DNA from: Apodospora peruviana
Lineage: Eukaryota; Ascomycota; Sordariomycetes; Sordariales; Lasiosphaeriaceae
Direction of reading: 5' to 3'
Assembly (NCBI GenBank): GCA_033439685.1
Contig: JAUEDM010000007.1
Span: 3,462,501 to 3,526,500, forward strand
DNA: 64,000 nucleotides
Positions 22,429-34,154 of the stretch are shown here, one piece after another. The notes under the pieces are model-generated. The model did no database searches, was not told where the DNA came from, and was given only the letters and a program-made list of their open reading frames with translations. Position numbers and translations under genes: made by a program. Each line of letters begins with the position of its first letter. Positions within the stretch are counted from its first letter, which is position 1.

Positions 22429-22837
22429 GCAGCGTCTTAAGGTAGACTAAGATAAGGTAAGAAACTATAATAGTACTAGCTCTTTATATTTTTTTCTCTC
22501 TTTGTAAAAGATGGGTCTGGAGAAACCGTTAGCTTTATACTTTTATCATTATTCTAGAATCTTCTTTGGCTGTGGCTGCGTTTATAAGATTACAGACTGA
22601 AAGATACACCCGGTGGCAAAGAAGTAAACACCTGTTAGCTAGTGTCAGAATATTCGGTGTCGCTTGGAAGAATACATGTTCGTGTTCGTGAGGGATTGGT
22701 CATGAATTGGAAATCTTGATAATAATCTTTGTCACTGGTTTAGTCATGTTTGCTATTAGGATTGCCACCATGTCTAGTTATAAGAGAGGCTCTCTGGCGA
22801 AGCCAGAGAGCAGCAGAGGACAACAACAGAATCACAA
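22429..22837. other. Spacer with a perfect 23-nt hairpin
   Basis: This lies between the ankyrin gene and the transposase relic. At 22789-22811 a perfect 10-bp inverted repeat (GCTCTCTGGC / GCCAGAGAGC) closes on a GAA loop. No terminal inverted repeat of the transposon could be identified by eye. Confidence 0.5.
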
Positions 22838-24265
22838 TCAATTCTTTCTTGAAGACTTGTGTGATATTCCGACAGCTAACGTATGTGATAAGCGAGTGAC
22901 ACAGATAAGCGAGTGTAGTGCTGAGACTTCGGTACGTAGAAGAGCTACCTCGTGCATCACAGCCATCGTACCTTTAGCTAATCGATCCACAGCAGTTAGC
23001 ATGGAGGTTGGAGAGCTATCTTGACGGTTGGATATTCGAATTTTAATAAATGCTGACTGTGAGGTGGCCTCTCGAGGATTGTGTGGCGTTTGGGAGACCT
23101 AAGGTAGTGCGGTGGTTGGGCTTGAGGCAGGGGGTGTTGGGGTCCGAATGCGCACATCTAACTTAGATATCACCCTTTCTGGGTCGTACGGCACAAGGCC
23201 GGCTCCGGCAAAACCCCCTGAATGTTCTTTTCTGTCATCGAAGCAAAAAACGCCTCCCTGAATGCACAAAGAAACTCCAACTTGCTGATGTGTGTGATGT
23301 TCATCCGCATGAACTGCTCAATCTGGCGGCTATACGCCTTCTTCAACGGCCCAAAACAACCAACATCTAAGGGCTGGAGTATGTGTAAAGAGTGTGGAGG
23401 CATACAAAGTGCAATAATGTTATGCTCTTTGCAATAGTTGTCGAATTCTTCAGAGTGGTGGCTTTCATGGCCATCAAGGATTAATAACCGGTGTGTACCC
23501 TTTGTACGAGATGCTGTGTGCAAATCAAAGTGCCAGATCCAATCCATACCTTTCTCATTCGTAGTCCAGCCATTGTCGGTCGTTGCAATACGCCAGTCGG
23601 CCGGGAGGTTGCACTCTTCATACCAGTTAGCAAGGTGACATTGCCCAGCCAAGATGATAAATGGTGGGATGGCCCAGCCCAGAGCATTCACTCCTTGGAT
23701 GACTGTAGCCCACTCTCGATTACCAGGCTGGGCCTGTTTGGCCCTGCCGCGGCCATCTGAGGTAGTAACTACCATAGTGGCCATGATAATACCCATCATA
23801 AAGCCAGTCTCGTCGAAATTGTAACATCGTCGTCAAGGCTACCGTATTTGACCTTGACATTGTGCACAAGGGCAAACCACTCGCGAATATTTTTGGATCT
23901 TCGCATTTCGCCCTCTGGTAGTTGTATTTACGCCTTAAACGCGTCCGAAGTTCTGGCTGTCGCTTAACGAAGTTGTGAGCCCATCGTATGCCAACAGGGG
24001 GCGCGTCGCGTTCGCGGAGCAGTTGGTTGGCCATATCTTCCACGTAACAAAGCCGAGGATAAAATGCGCGTCCACATAGCTCAATTATATATTGAACAAT
24101 TGTTTTCTCTTCTAAATCTGTAAGTTGGCGTGAATTGGCTGGAATATCGCGTCGAGCAGGTGAACCAACGCGTCGGCGTGCAAGGGTTTTAAAGGCAACA
24201 TTATACATGTTGGCTGCAGCTCGTAAACTTAGAGCTTTATCTTTTTCGAGAGCTTGAAGGGCCAT
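22838..24265 (-). mobile_element. Pogo/Fot-type DDE transposase, frameshifted
   Basis: The N-terminal part (MALQALEKDKALSLRAAANM, helix-turn-helix CENP-B-like domain) and the DDE catalytic part (GWTTNEKGMDWIWHF, LLILDGHESHHSEEF, PLDVGCFGPLKKAYSRQIEQ) are clear. They sit in different frames, with shifts near 23895, near 23822 just before the FDETGF block, and near 23225 after NIQ. A conserved tail (SQSAFIKIRI, SSPTSMLTAVDRLAKGTMAV) continues to a stop at about 22838. Catalytic aspartates in LDGH and FDETG are readable. With three shifts it cannot make a full protein. It is a Tc1-mariner superfamily relic. Confidence 0.88.
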
Positions 24266-24599
24266 AATAACCCTGCTTTTTTATGATGGTGAGGGCATGT
24301 TATATTATGGAAAAGGGTTGTGTTGAAGGTGAACGTGTTCTGTTATGGGGAGGAGTGTGGATGGATGGATGGATGGATGGAATTTATTTCGCCCGGAGGC
24401 ACTAAGCCTAAGGGCCTATGTACGCTAACTGCATTCGGTTCATCCAATTCTGCCATTGTCTCGTCCAAGCCCTCTACTTTTTCACCTTTAGACCATCCGA
24501 CGCCTCTTGTCGTATTATTAGCAGATCGCCTGGGAGTTTATATTCTCCAAGTGTTCAGCGTCCTATCTTCAGCAGCTAAAGCAGGATCTGCTGGTTGAG
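24266..24599. repeat. Spacer with (GGAT)n microsatellite
   Basis: A 22-bp GGAT run lies at 24359-24380. The rest, possibly the transposon's 5' flank, shows no gene and no inverted repeat I can match to the other side. Confidence 0.5.
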
Positions 24600-25010
24600 A
24601 CTATGCAGGCCCCTTGGTCAAGTTCTCTTACTGCGATGCATCTATTCTCTGTGCGTCCAAATCCAGTCTTCCCGTTGACATAGCATACTTGATTGTTGCC
24701 CGAACTGCCTTTATGTCTGGCGACCATTTCTTGGGGTCCGATGGCGCTTTTCCTCCCAGATAGAACGAGAGACTCCCCCGTCTTGTTGTCGTACACTGCA
24801 GCATATCTTCTCGTAGAGCCGTCCACCTTACGCATCGTAGCAGGAAGTGATCCAGTTTCCCTCCCGTGACCGCAATCGCATAGGTCGGATTCAGCTACCC
24901 TGAATTTATATAAAAATCCGTTCAATCTCGTCATACCTGTCCGGAGTTGTGTCACTACACAGGCCTCTTTTCGCTTCAGCTTGCGCACAGGTCGTGCGTG
25001 TGTCTGCCCG
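24600..25010 (-). mobile_element. 3' remnant of a Tad-like LINE (end of reverse transcriptase ORF)
   Basis: The minus strand encodes KRKEACVVTQLRTGMTRLNG and the zinc-knuckle-like CDCGHGRET, the classic C-terminal end of fungal non-LTR reverse transcriptases. After a one-base frameshift the usual DHFLLRCVRWTALREDM continuation is readable in another frame to about 24660. No catalytic reverse transcriptase domain is present, so it is a truncated relic. Confidence 0.8.
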
Positions 25011-26557
25011 GGAGGGAGGAGTGTGTCACTCGCGTATCACATACGTTAGTAGCAAACTCGTCAAATTTATCATCAGGCGGCGGGATGGGGGGCTTGTTGG
25101 GTTAGGGTTCCATGTTGCCCGGCCGTGTTCCTAAAAGCAGCACTAGACTATAGTACGCCACTTAAGTAAGTTCGAAAGTGCCATGGCGCTGCTCAGGGCA
25201 CCTTTTCCTGCTGCAGATCACGTGACAGGCATGGGGTTGACTAGCGCATGGCTCGTGCGCCCCACCACGCACCACCATATATTCTTCGATTCTCGATTCT
25301 AGATTTACTTCTTTCTTCTTTTCTTCTTGGGCTAGTATTCCACGATTACCACTATAGTTTACTGTAGCTTTGTCCCATTGCTTTATGTGCGTGCCGTCAC
25401 AGAAAGCATCCTTCAAGTTAAGGATATCTCGTATTGTCTAGCTTCGTTCCTCAAGGCTCATTAGGCAAGCCGCAAGCGGTTTGCGTCACCTGTTTGGTCC
25501 ATATCAGACCTTTGCCAAGAGACAGATCCAACCAACTGCAACGTGGCCAGCCGGGGTCAGCCAGAACAGGGTCAGCCAGAACAGGGTCAGCCAGAACAGG
25601 GTCAGCCAGGCAATTGTCAATCAGCAGGGTTAGCCAAATCTCCGCTGGACCACCTCGGCCATTCCCGCCAAACGAAGGCCAAGGTGGTGTCTCGTCGGAC
25701 CATTTTGACCAGCTACCTCCACTTCCTTTCGATCCCCCAAACGATCCTCCCATGGTGTTGCCATTTTTATACTCAATTTATTCCAAGTACTCTGAAAGAT
25801 ATCGAGGCTGAATAAAAGGGTTAATAAAGGGAAGGAAGGAAGGAAGAGGTTGTCTTTCTCTCCATGATACGATGGTCAATAAGACACTCTTAGCTGATCA
25901 GAAGTTTGTGACAATTTAAGGTATTCAAAGATACGAGAAAGGATACTGATAGACAGAGAGACTTGTGTGATCAGAAGCTTGTTGCAAGTATCTACCGCCA
26001 AGGGAAGAACATTTAGCTTCCGAGGCTCAACTCGATTCTGATTTAAATTGGTAGATTGATTTATATAAGCCTTTTAACAAGCTCAATAAGGTGATAGAGA
26101 CTGCAAGTGGTCCTAGGCACCGGGAGTAGTTGATTTGTCACCTTCGCAATTTCTAGACATGGATATATGTGATCTATACTGCAGGTGGTATTATTATTAA
26201 GTGTAATTGTCTTAATAAGGAGAATAACTTTTCGTCCACTATTACATGCCGCAAATACAGCTGCCTACTAATCTCCATCTGGTCGAAGTATTCAATTATC
26301 GTTGCAAGTATCCGAGGCAGAATAAAAGAGGTGAATGATCGAGAATACACCCGTAGAACATTTGAATCCCTAGAATCCCTTCCTGCCTTCTTTTTTCTCA
26401 GATTTGGGAAAGAAGATCTACGCATAATTGGGAGAATTGTCATTGTTCTCTAGTGCTGTGTCAAACGTGGTGCGCCCAGCAAAACGGTTAAGCTCCCAGC
26501 CGACATAAAATTATTATTCATATACCGCTGTGCCCTTGGGCGTGTCGGACCTTCAAA
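25011..26557. other. AT-rich spacer with a 15-bp minisatellite
   Basis: The 15-bp unit GTCAGCCAGAACAGG repeats about 3.7 times at 25556-25610. A GGAA microsatellite lies at about 25828-25843. The segment 25900-26450 is AT-rich with no coding signal. Short open frames around the minisatellite look repeat-driven. Confidence 0.5.
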
Positions 26558-27637
26558 CTATTTACTGTACAGGAAAACCGTGCCATTACGGGTCGGGTGA
26601 AAAACCGGTACCAACAATTGAGAAAACACATCAGTGATTGAGCCTGTAATACAAAAGAAGAAGACCTCCTGGCCTTCGATGGAGGGGGTTTCAACTGCCG
26701 ACTCCAGTTCTAGCTTCTTTGCTAGATTGTACATTGGTAATCTTCCCGCATCCATTAGCCAGCTCAGGATCCTTCTCGTTAGCCGTGCAGCTGGGGGATC
26801 AATGCCCTGTAAGACAGAGTAAAAATCCCGTCGAGTCCGAATGTCTGCTCTCTCCCATCTTCGAGTCAATGGTGGAGCCAAACACCATATGACTAGGTGT
26901 TCGACAGTTTCACGGCCTTCACCGCACTCGCAAAAGGTCGGGGGTTCCCCCTGTCCAGGCTGCAATTGTTATAGCGGATTCTTCTACCGCTGTTGGTCTC
27001 TGTGGCGCGGCGGCTGCTCGTCGGCCTCTTTTGTCTCTCCTCGACTGGAACCTTTGGTACAGTTTGGCGCAGGTCTCGTGAACTATGCTACCTGGGGTCT
27101 TCGTTCCCCCTTGGCCATCGTCAAGGGTGGGTTGTGGGCTTCTTCTTGGGAAGTCAGTGCTACCAGCACTGTTGCCCGAGTCGCATGCTGATGTTTCGGT
27201 ACTCGAAATTTGACCTTATCGATTGTCCGGAGGCCAGTCTCCTTCTCAAATGCTTCCTCGGTCATTCCCTGAAGGTCTCGCTTCCATACTCCCTTCAGCA
27301 GGACTGCGAAGGTTCTTTTGCTTTCCTCGGCCTGTTGTCCAAATGCCTCTTTGATCCACACGCTATTAGTAGAGTGCCAATCCCTCGTCGTCATCCCTTG
27401 GAAGGTGGTAACGGTGTCTCCGCTTGGGAGCTTGCGCGCCGCGACAGCTCCCTTCTTTGTCGACGTCTGATTGACAGCCTGGATAATCTCTTGCGGTGTC
27501 CATTTGACCAGATCGGCTGGCATCCCTTTGCCTCTAACTAAAATCTCCTTGTTCATTCGGTTTGGTACTATCTTTGTTGCCGTGGTGGGCTGCGCCTGAG
27601 AGTGGCCGACATAAAATACACATCGCGCGTGAAACAA
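26558..27637 (-). mobile_element. Internally deleted LINE: ORF1 fragment joined to reverse transcriptase C-terminus
   Basis: From 27637 to 27083 the minus strand reads a gag-like ORF1 fragment of fungal LINEs (RKLPSGDTVTTFQ, ESKRTFAVLLKGVWKRDL, HATRATVLVALTSQEEA). From about 26965 to 26558 it reads the extreme C-terminal part of the RT ORF (CECGEGRETVEHLVIWC...LSWLMDAGRLPMYN). The zinc knuckles of ORF1, the endonuclease and the whole RT core are missing, so several kb were deleted between them. Confidence 0.75.
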
Positions 27638-27784
27638 AACACCTTCGTCGTCACCTGTTCTTCCGCATTCACCCTTGCCGCTAACTGCAATCTAAGCAGA
27701 GTACTTTGGGTCTAAATGCATAGGCCACTTTTATATATCGTAGGCTGGAGAAGTTAGGCTAATGAGCGGATGGCTTTCTGAGCC

Positions 27785-28913
27785 GTGATGATGATTATTA
27801 GGAGACATGAAGCTGGTTGGGGACTGCTCGATTTTCCTCTTACAAATGCAAAGCCTGCTGGCGGTCTGCAGACAGTCAAGAAGGTTCCCCCTGAGCGATT
27901 ACCGAAGCGATATGAAGCATGTCAAAAGCTGGATAACGAAGACGCCTACGTTGGAAAGGCCATGGACGCAGAACATCAGCCGACCAAGAAGCTGCACGAT
28001 GCCATAATCAACTTCCAGCGGACCTCAAGCAGGTTGAACCGTAAAGCCAAGGGAAAAGAGATACCTGCGACCAATCAAACCCCCTCGGAGATCACAGGAC
28101 TCGCTCAGCCCATCTTTGACCAGCAAATCACGCTCGGCGCACGCATGATCTAGATCAAGGTCCAGGACCTGATGCTTCGGGACAAACTCAGCCAGCTCAT
28201 CAAAGGCAAACTCCAGGATTCAATGCGCTACCTGCCTGGAGGTCGGCCCGAAAAAGACTGTCGGCCCATTCTTGCAAACTTGCGAGAAGTTCATTGGCCA
28301 AGCTACAGAAGCCAAGCTGTTCTGATTGGTGGTTCCTGATAATGTGATATTTGCCCGGATCGCTCAGCTTGATTCCTGGTATTACCGAATCCATACCAGC
28401 AAAAGCTTTGGCACCGCCAGTAAGGTTACAAGCGAGACTGCTGGAACCAAGAGACGGGAAGAAAACGAGGACACTCCACGCCAGCTGCTGGCCCAGGCTT
28501 TGATCTTGTGTGACCTCCTTCAGAACAGCGACGAGCTGAGGACGGAGGTCAAGGTAGCGATGAAAATGTACGAAGGACCCAGATATGAGCGAGTGACGCC
28601 AGACGAGATTGCAGCCATCAAGACGGCCATGGTGAAAGGATCGGCTGGGATCGCGACTCACTCGGGGCATTGGTATGAGTGTGCAAACGGTCACCCGGAG
28701 AGTTGAACCCGAGCAAACGCTTTTGACAACAGCAACGAGAAGGATCCGTCACGAGCTGACCATTTTTTGGTGTTGCTGATTTAGTTCGCCATCGGAGAGT
28801 GCGGCATGCCCATGCAGCTTGCCCGCTGCCCCGAATGCGGAAGTCCCATCGGAGGACAGAATCATGAGTTGGTGCAAGGCACGTCTCGTTCAGACACTAT
28901 GGAGAGGGCCTGA
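27785..28913 (+). pseudogene. Broken C-terminal fragment of an NFX1/ZNFX1-type protein with RZ zinc finger
   Basis: The end of the fragment encodes an RZ-type finger: GHWYECANGHP (about 28663-28695) and, after an interruption, FAIGECGMPMQLARCPECGS (from 28783) with the expected Cys/His ligands, stopping at 28911-28913. In relatives an intron splits the finger here. The acceptor (TTTAG, 28782) is present, but the donor position reads GAGAGT instead of a GT. Upstream a helical region (27785-28150) ends in TAG, another run ends in a double stop near 28325, and the frame then changes. The helicase part is absent. I call it a pseudogene; it could instead be a fragment carried by duplication. Confidence 0.7.
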
Positions 28914-29355
28914 GATCGGGTGGTTCCAGAACTAGGAAGGGGAAAATTTGGGTCATCATCATAACCAGTTCAAGATGCGAGGCTAGGTGACGGGGTTGGT
29001 TACGCTTGTGATCGCGCTTGCCGTCTTTCGGCTGATAAATTAGTGTTGTCAACTATTTCCCTGCCATTATAATCGGAGAGAGGTGGCTGGTCGTGTGAGA
29101 CTTGTCTGTGATGCGACCTGTCTGTGATGCGACCTGTCTGGCTTGAGCTGGTTTTAAGCACGACAAGAACGTCCACACCCATTCACATGGCCTGATGGAC
29201 TTCAACATACCCTCTAGCCTAACCTCTTTGTACTTCAACAGCACCTGGAGAAACTTCAATTAATGGAACACGTATGTTACATGATTTTTTTTTAAAAAAG
29301 TGTCTGTGTGTAGCTTTGTACTTATCATTCCGGTTCGACGACGATGTTGTCATCG
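28914..29355. other. Intergenic, no gene recognised
   Basis: A short direct duplication (CTGTCTGTGATGCGAC, twice, about 29102-29134) is the only structure noted. Confidence 0.5.
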
Positions 29356-32300
29356 CTACATACAGCAACAGCAACAGGAAGAACCCTTGGGGGTCTCTTC
29401 CACATGGCCAGTCGTAGTTTGATGCCGGACACGACCGCTACTGTTCTTTGCGGTAACGGATGACCTGTTCTCATGCTTTGCTTTGGGTGGCTGGTCATAC
29501 CTCGCCATTCTGGGTTGGCCCGAAGAAGGAGAATATGACGCTATTTGCTCAATCTTGTCAGCCTTCTCCTCTATGGACTGTGGCGTATCCGTATGTGTGT
29601 TGTTTCTCCTATCAAGATATGCGTCTGGAAATCTGGCCACCGGACCTTGATAGGGGTGGATTGTTAGACCATCCCGCGCCGGTTGGGGTTGGTTCTGAGA
29701 GGGTGTGGGCGGAAGGGACCGCAGCGGCGAGCTTAACCCTCCCCGGAGTGATGGGCCCGCTGTCGTGGAACCGGGTTGTGGCATCGGCCCAACAGTGTCG
29801 GTTGGTGTAGCGTGCCCGCCTATGTCGTGTCTAAGGTTAGGAGTAGGGGGCTGGCGCACCGGAGGAGGCGTGATGTCTCGAACGGGCGAGATGGTCGACG
29901 GCGGCGTATGGAAAATGATGTTGCCGATCTCGAGATCTCGCACAGGAAAATCCAGCGCTGGCCACCTCCTCTTCAGCCACCATATCTCGGACCAGCATAT
30001 GGCATGGTGAGTCTCCTCGTTTTCCAAAATCATCTTCCCTTCCTCATCAACCTCCCGGCTAGTCGTTACCGAACCCGCCTCTTTCAAATGCTTCGACCAA
30101 CACAGCGCGCTGTACCGAGCAAATTCATGATTGCCCATTCTCGCACGCACCTTGTTGACCCAGACCGCTCGGCCGTCCACAGTCGGCTGGAACGGCGCCC
30201 CGGAGTTCTCAAAATACGACATAGTCAGGTACGAAACGCACAACGACCCAAGGACGGCGTGAGATTCCTCGATCGGCAGGTAGAACTTGCTGTGGTGCGG
30301 TATGCGCCAGTCCGGATGGTCGCGGCGGAGCTCGGCCGTAGGCGTGGTTAGGTACTGAGAAAGACTTCTGTGCAGCGGCTGCACGTTATCCCTGGAGAAC
30401 CGAACCAGTTGTCCACACAGACGGAATATCCAAGGCTTGATGCTCGGCGGAGGGGCCTTGTATCGTCTCAGCAGAGAATCGGTGACGGCGATGGTCGGAT
30501 GGTCCTTTCGATGTCTGGCCAGGGCGAGTCCGACGCCTAGCTCCGGGATCCTGAGCTTCTCCTGACGGAAAGTCACCCATCGCAGTATCATCTTGACAAT
30601 TTGTCCCTGACCGTTCCGCTTGGCGCTGATTCTTCCGAGGATCGAATCATACAGCTCAGCGAGTTCCCGTGGGAGAGTTTCTAGCTGCTGTTTCAGCTCC
30701 CATTCGTTCAGGAGCCGGTCCTCGAGGTCCGCTATCATCACGGCCGCCCACAGGTACATGCCCTTTGCACCCTTGGTCACCTTCCTACACACCTCTCTTT
30801 TGATACTTGCGGAGTAGTTCATGGGTCCGGCGAAGCGGGCCAGCTTTTCCTCGACCGTAAGGTAGATGTCGCCAGAGTTGTCTTGGGTGTCGAGATCGAT
30901 GGTCTCAAAGTCTGCCCGGTGGAGATGAAGGCTGGAACATGGGCGAGACAAGATGACCAAGCGGAGGTTTTTTCTGCGTCTTTGGGCTAGCTCTTCGAAC
31001 TGAGCAAAGCAGCTGATGAAAGCTTCTTGATCGCGGTCTGTCAGTTCATCGAATCCGTCGATGACCATGGTCAACTTGTGATGTTTGACGGTCTCTGCCA
31101 TCACCGCCGGCCAGAGATTACCGAGAGTTTTGGTTCCCCAGATGACCGGCTGGAGCTTTGTCTCCTCGTACTCCCTGAGCAAGAACTTGTCGATCAGGCC
31201 GCTGTTTGATCTGGCGACTTGATGGATCGTTGATCTCAAAATGGCGTGGCAGTCTCTGCGCTCTTCCAGCTCGCAATTCAAGAAGCACTCCATGACATCA
31301 TGTTTTGTTGTTCTCAGCTTGTGAATGATGTATTTAGCGAGGTATGTTTTGCCGCAAGCAGGTCTGCCGTGGATCCAAAGGGGTTTGGTTCCTTGGTCAT
31401 GGATGTTTAACTGCTTTTCGATCCAATGACAGGTTCCCTTTGTTGGTCGGATCTGTAGGGAGTACCGATGGAAGTCTACTGTGCATAGTGAACTGAGCAC
31501 TTCTCGGTGGATTTTGCTTATATCTGAGTTCTTTTGATCAGTTGTTGTCTATGCATCGAAAAGGGTGTAGAAGAACAGACATTGGGCCTTTTGCGAATCA
31601 TTCATCAACCTCCGCAGTTCTTTGACAACAGCCCTAAACTGCAATGTATCTTCTGCGGCAAACTTGCAGAGTCCAATATGGTCCCCGCTCAGCCGTCTTT
31701 CGGGGTGGCTGCCAAGCCGACCTGTCACCTTGTTGACGACCTGTACACACATAACTTTGTCAGCTTCTCCTATACTGAATTCGATATGATGGTTGGATGT
31801 ATCAGAAGTTGTGAGACTTACCACGTCGCCCAGGACTTCAGAGATGTTGTCCTCCAAAAAGTTCACAATACTAAACAGATTGCGGTCCAGCAACGGCCTG
31901 AAATCTTCAGTGACATCAGTCAGTATATGGCAGTTTGCCCGAATCTCGGCCAGCATTTTGTTCGTGGGCCCAGTTGCCCCTTCGTATCCGTGATGAGTTA
32001 CGACATGAGATACCAGGCGTTCCCAGTCATTGTTGTCCATGCCGTAGTGAGGTGTGGCAAAGAACATCTTGTTCACGACTAGCATTAGTGAAAGGGGCGT
32101 ATCGTCAAAGGATAAAAGAAAGGAGGGACACACGATACCGTAAGTGGATTCAAGTATTGGTCCGAACAGCTGGCCTTCATTGAAAGCAAACAAAAGGGCT
32201 TGTTTGATGAGAACACCACCGAGACTGTGTCCCACAAATATCAGAGGCCTCGAGAGTTCGCTTTCGCCATCCCGAAAGTCATCCAGCCACTGCAATAGGG

Positions 32301-32665
32301 CCCTTGCATGGTCGCGGATGCCGCTCTGGCTTGTGGTTCCTTTAATACTGGCATTGTATCCGAATGACAGCACTCGGATGTTGGGAAAGTGGTTTGGTAA
32401 GAGATCTCGTGGCCAAACGGTGCGTTCGGCATCGTCTGCTTGCCAGGTTGCAATGGGATCGCCATCCAAACCGTGGACTAGGACAATGCTGAGATATCAG
32501 ATCGGTTAGTCGGTCGGGTTTGCAAAGCCCAATGTGATGAAAAGGGACCACAACTTGAAGGTCCCAAAGAGGCAGGAGTCCGCTACAACAGTCTTACTCA
32601 AAGGTCGGAAGCACCCAATCAGGCGTGTTACCATTTGGATAGAGCGGTTCGTCCACGAAAATCAT
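29356..32665 (-). CDS. SesB-type alpha/beta hydrolase fused to NACHT, with poly-cysteine C-terminus
   Basis: Exons 32665-32598, 32488-32139, 32078-31822, 31740-31581 and 31523-29356 join in phase to 1000 residues. The hydrolase (about 20-270) shows IVLVHGLDGD, the nucleophile elbow FVGHSLGG and FFATPHYG. NACHT follows: Walker A GRPACGKT, Walker B LTMVIDGFDEL, then winged-helix-like sequence (LYDSILGRI, PLHRSLSQYL). The last 200 residues are proline-rich and disordered, ending SSCCCCCM. The hydrolase would be the effector and NACHT the switch, as in fungal SesB-STAND proteins; there is no WD, ANK or TPR sensor. A cysteine cluster could be palmitoylated for membrane anchoring (inference). The 5' exon and start are the least certain part. 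Confidence 0.88.
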
Positions 32666-33455
32666 TGCGTAATACCTCTTTGTCCCGGTAAGTGTAAGAT
32701 GGATGAACTCTGGAGGGAACGGAAGTGGGTTCTTTGGTGAACGCGAATGCCATGCAGGTACTGGCAAGATAAAGAGATGTTCACAAGAAACCTGGCAAGA
32801 ATGACTGATCAGTTTTTGCTTTCCTTGTAAAAGGGTCCATGCAGTGAAACGTTGCGGTGAATGCGAACCAGGGCGAATAACATGGAAGAAACCTGAAGAG
32901 TCGTGGGCGTATTCTGAAGCACCTGAAGGTTGTGAATTTTATTGGATGGCGAAAGCACAACTTCTGGCCAATGAGAAGCGCACAGCGCAGTGAGTCTCGC
33001 TCAGTCGACAAAGTCCATTTGATGTTGACGGCCCAAGGCAGCCTTCCTCTCTGCCCAACGACGCCACCATCGAGACGAGTCCGATTCCCCGAAAGTTCAG
33101 ACGAGGTGCGCCTAATGCTTCGCTGTCTTTCGCTGTTGTTGTAATCTGCTGGAAGCCAAGGGGGCAGCCCTTGAAGACTTTGCGTTGTACAAATCAGAGA
33201 CGCGCTTCACAAATCAGAGTTGCCTGTTTCGCAGTTACTTACGTCAGTCAACTTTCAATATTGACATTCAAGTTAGATACCATTTCTCTTCATATTTCTC
33301 CTTCACTATCACTTTTCAAAGTTCTCAAATTCCCGGGAAGCTACCATCAGCTTCACGCAGACTTTACTTTCAAAAAACTAGGTACCTACCTAACTTTGTT
33401 TGCCTGCACGTGCTTCCATCTATCTCATCAACGGAAGTCCAAAAGACCCGAAGCC
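32666..33455. promoter_or_regulatory. Shared divergent upstream region
   Basis: It lies between the SesB-NACHT gene (minus) and the coiled-coil gene (plus). An open frame in phase with the latter reaches back to 33171, but it looks like leader sequence (pyrimidine-rich, not protein-like). Confidence 0.4.
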
Positions 33456-34154
33456 ATGAACTCTAACATGCCCATCGACGAGTCGAGCTCCGTCAACCAG
33501 AGTGAATTTGGTGGGCTCGAAACTCCCCCGGCGACCTTCCTTCGACAACCACAGCAACGGCAAAGCCACCGACAGGCCACTGGGCGACAGCGGGGGACCG
33601 GCGCATCTAGGAGAGGGGAAATTGAGGAATCGATTGATTCTACCCTGGCTCCGACGACACGCTCACCAGAACCGTCACCAAGAGCTTCAAGCCCAGGGCC
33701 AGCCTCCGATGGAGAGGAAGTGGACAGAGTCAGGGCTGAGACAGACCGGAACGCTCGGCTCGTTCAAGCACTCAGCCAAGTGAACCTGAAGAACCCGAGC
33801 CAAGGCTCTGGGTCGGAGTTGGGACAAGACGCCCTCAGAAAGGCAAGGGCTGAGGTGGTTGGGCTGAAGGCTGCGTATCGCAAAATCGAATCGGAGGTGG
33901 CTCAGCTGCGGCAAGACCTTTGGGAGTTGAAGTACGACATAGCGGACAAAGATGAGGAAATCGAGATGCTACGAAGCAAACTGGGCAAAAGCATTTCCGT
34001 GGATGACTGGGACGACGACAGCAGGGGATTGCGCCTCCGAGCCAAGACGGTCATTGAGATGTACCAGGAAGAAGAGATTGCGAAGCTGAAGAGCAAGTTG
34101 AAGAAGATGATTGGCGATGAGGAGAGACGCCGACAAAGGACGTCAACTGTCTGA
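33456..34154 (+). CDS. Coiled-coil protein of unknown function
   Basis: I do not recognise a family. The 232 residues begin with a disordered Ser/Gln/Pro-rich half (to about 110). Two charged helical segments follow: about 128-190 (RKARAEVVGLKAAYRKIESE, QLRQDLWELKYDIADKDEEI) and about 200-228 (EEEIAKLKSKLKKMIGDEER), with heptad spacing of Leu/Ile. It starts divergently from the SesB-NACHT gene and is followed on the same strand by a second coiled-coil gene. I chose the start at 33456 because the in-frame sequence upstream looks untranslated. A role as partner or scaffold for neighbouring proteins is only a guess from position. Confidence 0.7.
   Translation: MNSNMPIDESSSVNQSEFGGLETPPATFLRQPQQRQSHRQATGRQRGTGASRRGEIEESIDSTLAPTTRSPEPSPRASSPGPASDGEEVDRVRAETDRNARLVQALSQVNLKNPSQGSGSELGQDALRKARAEVVGLKAAYRKIESEVAQLRQDLWELKYDIADKDEEIEMLRSKLGKSISVDDWDDDSRGLRLRAKTVIEMYQEEEIAKLKSKLKKMIGDEERRRQRTSTV

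Noticed and set aside
22707..23024. Plus-strand 105-codon frame beside the transposase
   Set aside because: It is antisense to the conserved C-terminal tail of the pogo-like transposase.
22440..24600. Terminal inverted repeats of the pogo-like element
   Set aside because: I compared the flanks by eye and found no convincing match; a computed inverted-repeat search would be needed.
25434..25815. Possible small gene around the 15-bp minisatellite
   Set aside because: Open frames on both strands are driven by the repeat; no start context, introns or family support.
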